From: Klebsiella oxytoca
GTDB taxonomy: Bacteria > Pseudomonadota > Gammaproteobacteria > Enterobacterales > Enterobacteriaceae
Reading direction: 5' to 3'
NCBI RefSeq assembly: GCF_009707385.1
Contig: NZ_CP046115.1
Coordinates: 4,092,001-4,156,000 of the forward strand
DNA length: 64,000 bases
Part shown: positions 63,089-64,000 of the stretch, one piece after another
How the letters are laid out: every line of letters begins with the position of its first letter
Position numbering within the stretch: position 1 is the stretch's first letter
Made by a program: the position numbers and the translations under genes
Notes under the pieces: model-generated
What the model saw: only the letters and a program-made list of their open reading frames with translations
Databases searched by the model: none
Told to the model about the DNA's origin: nothing

Positions 63089-64000
63089 CCACCGAGGCGC
63101 CGGATTTCCACGCCCTCAACGCGATGCTGAATCTCTACGACAGCAATGGCCGCATCCCGTTTGACAAAGACCACCAGGCGGTGGCGGCGTTTATGGCCAA
63201 CCACGTTGAGCCGAATACCGTTCCCTTCGCCAGCCAGGACGACAAGCTGACGTGGCTGGTCGCCGAAGGCTATTACAATGCCGGGGTCCTGGCGCGCTAC
63301 GATCGCCAGTTTATTCTTGAGCTGTTTGCCTATGCTCAAAACGGCGGTTTTCGCTTCCAGACCTTTCTCGGCGCATGGAAGTTTTATACCAGCTACGCGC
63401 TGAAAGCCTTCGATGGTAAGCGCTACCTCGAAGGCTTTGCCGACCGCACCTGTATGGTGGCACTGAGCCTTGCGCAGGGCGACGAGATGCTGGCCCACCA
63501 GCTAACCGATGAGATCCTCTCCGGGCGTTTCCAGCCCGCTACGCCGACGTTCCTCAACGCCGGTAAACAGCAGCGCGGCGAGCTGGTCTCCTGTTTTCTG
63601 CTGCGGATCGAAGATAATATGGAATCGATTGGCCGGGCGGTGAATTCGGCGCTACAGCTATCCAAACGCGGCGGCGGCGTGGCGTTTCTGCTCTCTAACC
63701 TCCGCGAAGCCGGGGCGCCGATCAAGCGCATCGAGAATCAGTCCTCCGGCGTCGTTCCGGTGATGAAAATGCTGGAAGATGCCTTTTCCTACGCCAACCA
63801 GCTCGGCGCGCGCCAGGGGGCCGGCGCGGTCTATCTGCATGCCCATCATCCGGACATCCTGCGTTTCCTCGATACTAAACGCGAAAATGCCGATGAGAAA
63901 ATCCGCATTAAAACGCTCTCTCTCGGAGTCGTGATTCCGGACATCACCTTTCAGCTGGCGAAAGAAGATGCGCAGATGGCGCTGTTCTCACCCTACGACG
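63061..64000 (+). CDS. nrdE: Ribonucleotide reductase NrdE, class Ib alpha subunit (partial)
   Basis: A TTG start at 63061, inside the 3' end of nrdI, begins [20 protein letters not shown] when translated as Met, matching NrdE. The frame is open to the window end (313 codons), with the conserved [34 protein letters not shown] and [19 protein letters not shown]. The cysteine in LVSCFL belongs to the active-site redox pair. It reduces ribonucleotides with NrdF. The 3' part lies beyond the window. Confidence 0.96.
   Translation, partial: MATTTAERITTEAPDFHALNAMLNLYDSNGRIPFDKDHQAVAAFMANHVEPNTVPFASQDDKLTWLVAEGYYNAGVLARYDRQFILELFAYAQNGGFRFQTFLGAWKFYTSYALKAFDGKRYLEGFADRTCMVALSLAQGDEMLAHQLTDEILSGRFQPATPTFLNAGKQQRGELVSCFLLRIEDNMESIGRAVNSALQLSKRGGGVAFLLSNLREAGAPIKRIENQSSGVVPVMKMLEDAFSYANQLGARQGAGAVYLHAHHPDILRFLDTKRENADEKIRIKTLSLGVVIPDITFQLAKEDAQMALFSPYD

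Overview
The window is a chromosomal segment of an enterobacterium, most like Klebsiella/Raoultella. The backbone order nadK-recN-bamE-ratB-ratA-smpB-ssrA on the left and stpA-alaE-ygaC-ygaM-nrdH-nrdI-nrdE on the right is that of Escherichia coli and its relatives. The extra backbone genes (a four-gene fimbrial operon, an AldB/AcoR-type pair, an azoreductase, a MocR regulator and a carboxymuconolactone decarboxylase) fit a Klebsiella-type genome. Genus is an inference; no rRNA or typing locus is present.

Left backbone (1-4275): end of nadK, SOS-regulated recN with a perfect LexA box, bamE, the convergent ratA-ratB pair, smpB and the tmRNA gene ssrA.

Genomic island (about 4271-30419, 26 kb): a P4/CP4-57-like element inserted at the 3' end of ssrA and bounded by identical 89-bp direct repeats. 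It carries a tyrosine integrase, an AlpA regulator, an AT-rich control region (a likely ribbon-helix-helix protein with a probable AUU start and a degenerate serine-recombinase-like protein), and a YfjJ-like protein. Its cargo is a complete Druantia type II anti-phage locus (DruM methylase, DruF, DruG, DruE helicase), followed by a Vsr mismatch endonuclease and a separate HNH nuclease. A 46-codon open frame precedes DruM and overlaps its start codon. The right part is the familiar CP4-57 housekeeping module: YfjP GTPase, YfjR WYL regulator, three exported proteins, DUF905, YfjQ, the ArdB-like YfjX, RadC-like YfjY, YpjJ, and the YfjZ/YpjF antitoxin-toxin pair. The cargo sits between yfjJ and yfjP, where E. 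coli CP4-57 carries other cargo including rnlAB.

Sugar operon (30632-38096): a HutC/GntR regulator with a 26-bp near-palindrome upstream, then a mannose-family PTS (EIIA, EIIC, EIID, EIIB), a SIS-domain protein, a GH88 unsaturated glucuronyl hydrolase, a second SIS protein and an OprD-type porin. Together these read as uptake and breakdown of unsaturated, glycosaminoglycan-derived disaccharides.

Accessory backbone (38171-54818): a GNAT acetyltransferase; a two-gene unit encoding a lipoprotein and an exported coiled-coil protein with seven 150-bp tandem repeats and an FKBP-like C-terminus; an MFS transporter; a PheC-like periplasmic protein; a hexapeptide acetyltransferase; a chaperone-usher fimbrial operon; an aldehyde dehydrogenase with a recognisable sigma-54 promoter and upstream palindrome, divergent from its likely AcoR-type activator; and a PAP2 phosphatase.

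Right backbone (54916-64000): LysR/azoreductase divergent pair, ygaV-ygaP, a YodC-like small protein, stpA, alaE, ygaC, ygaM, a divergent MocR/carboxymuconolactone decarboxylase pair, and nrdHIE (nrdE cut by the window end) behind two NrdR boxes.
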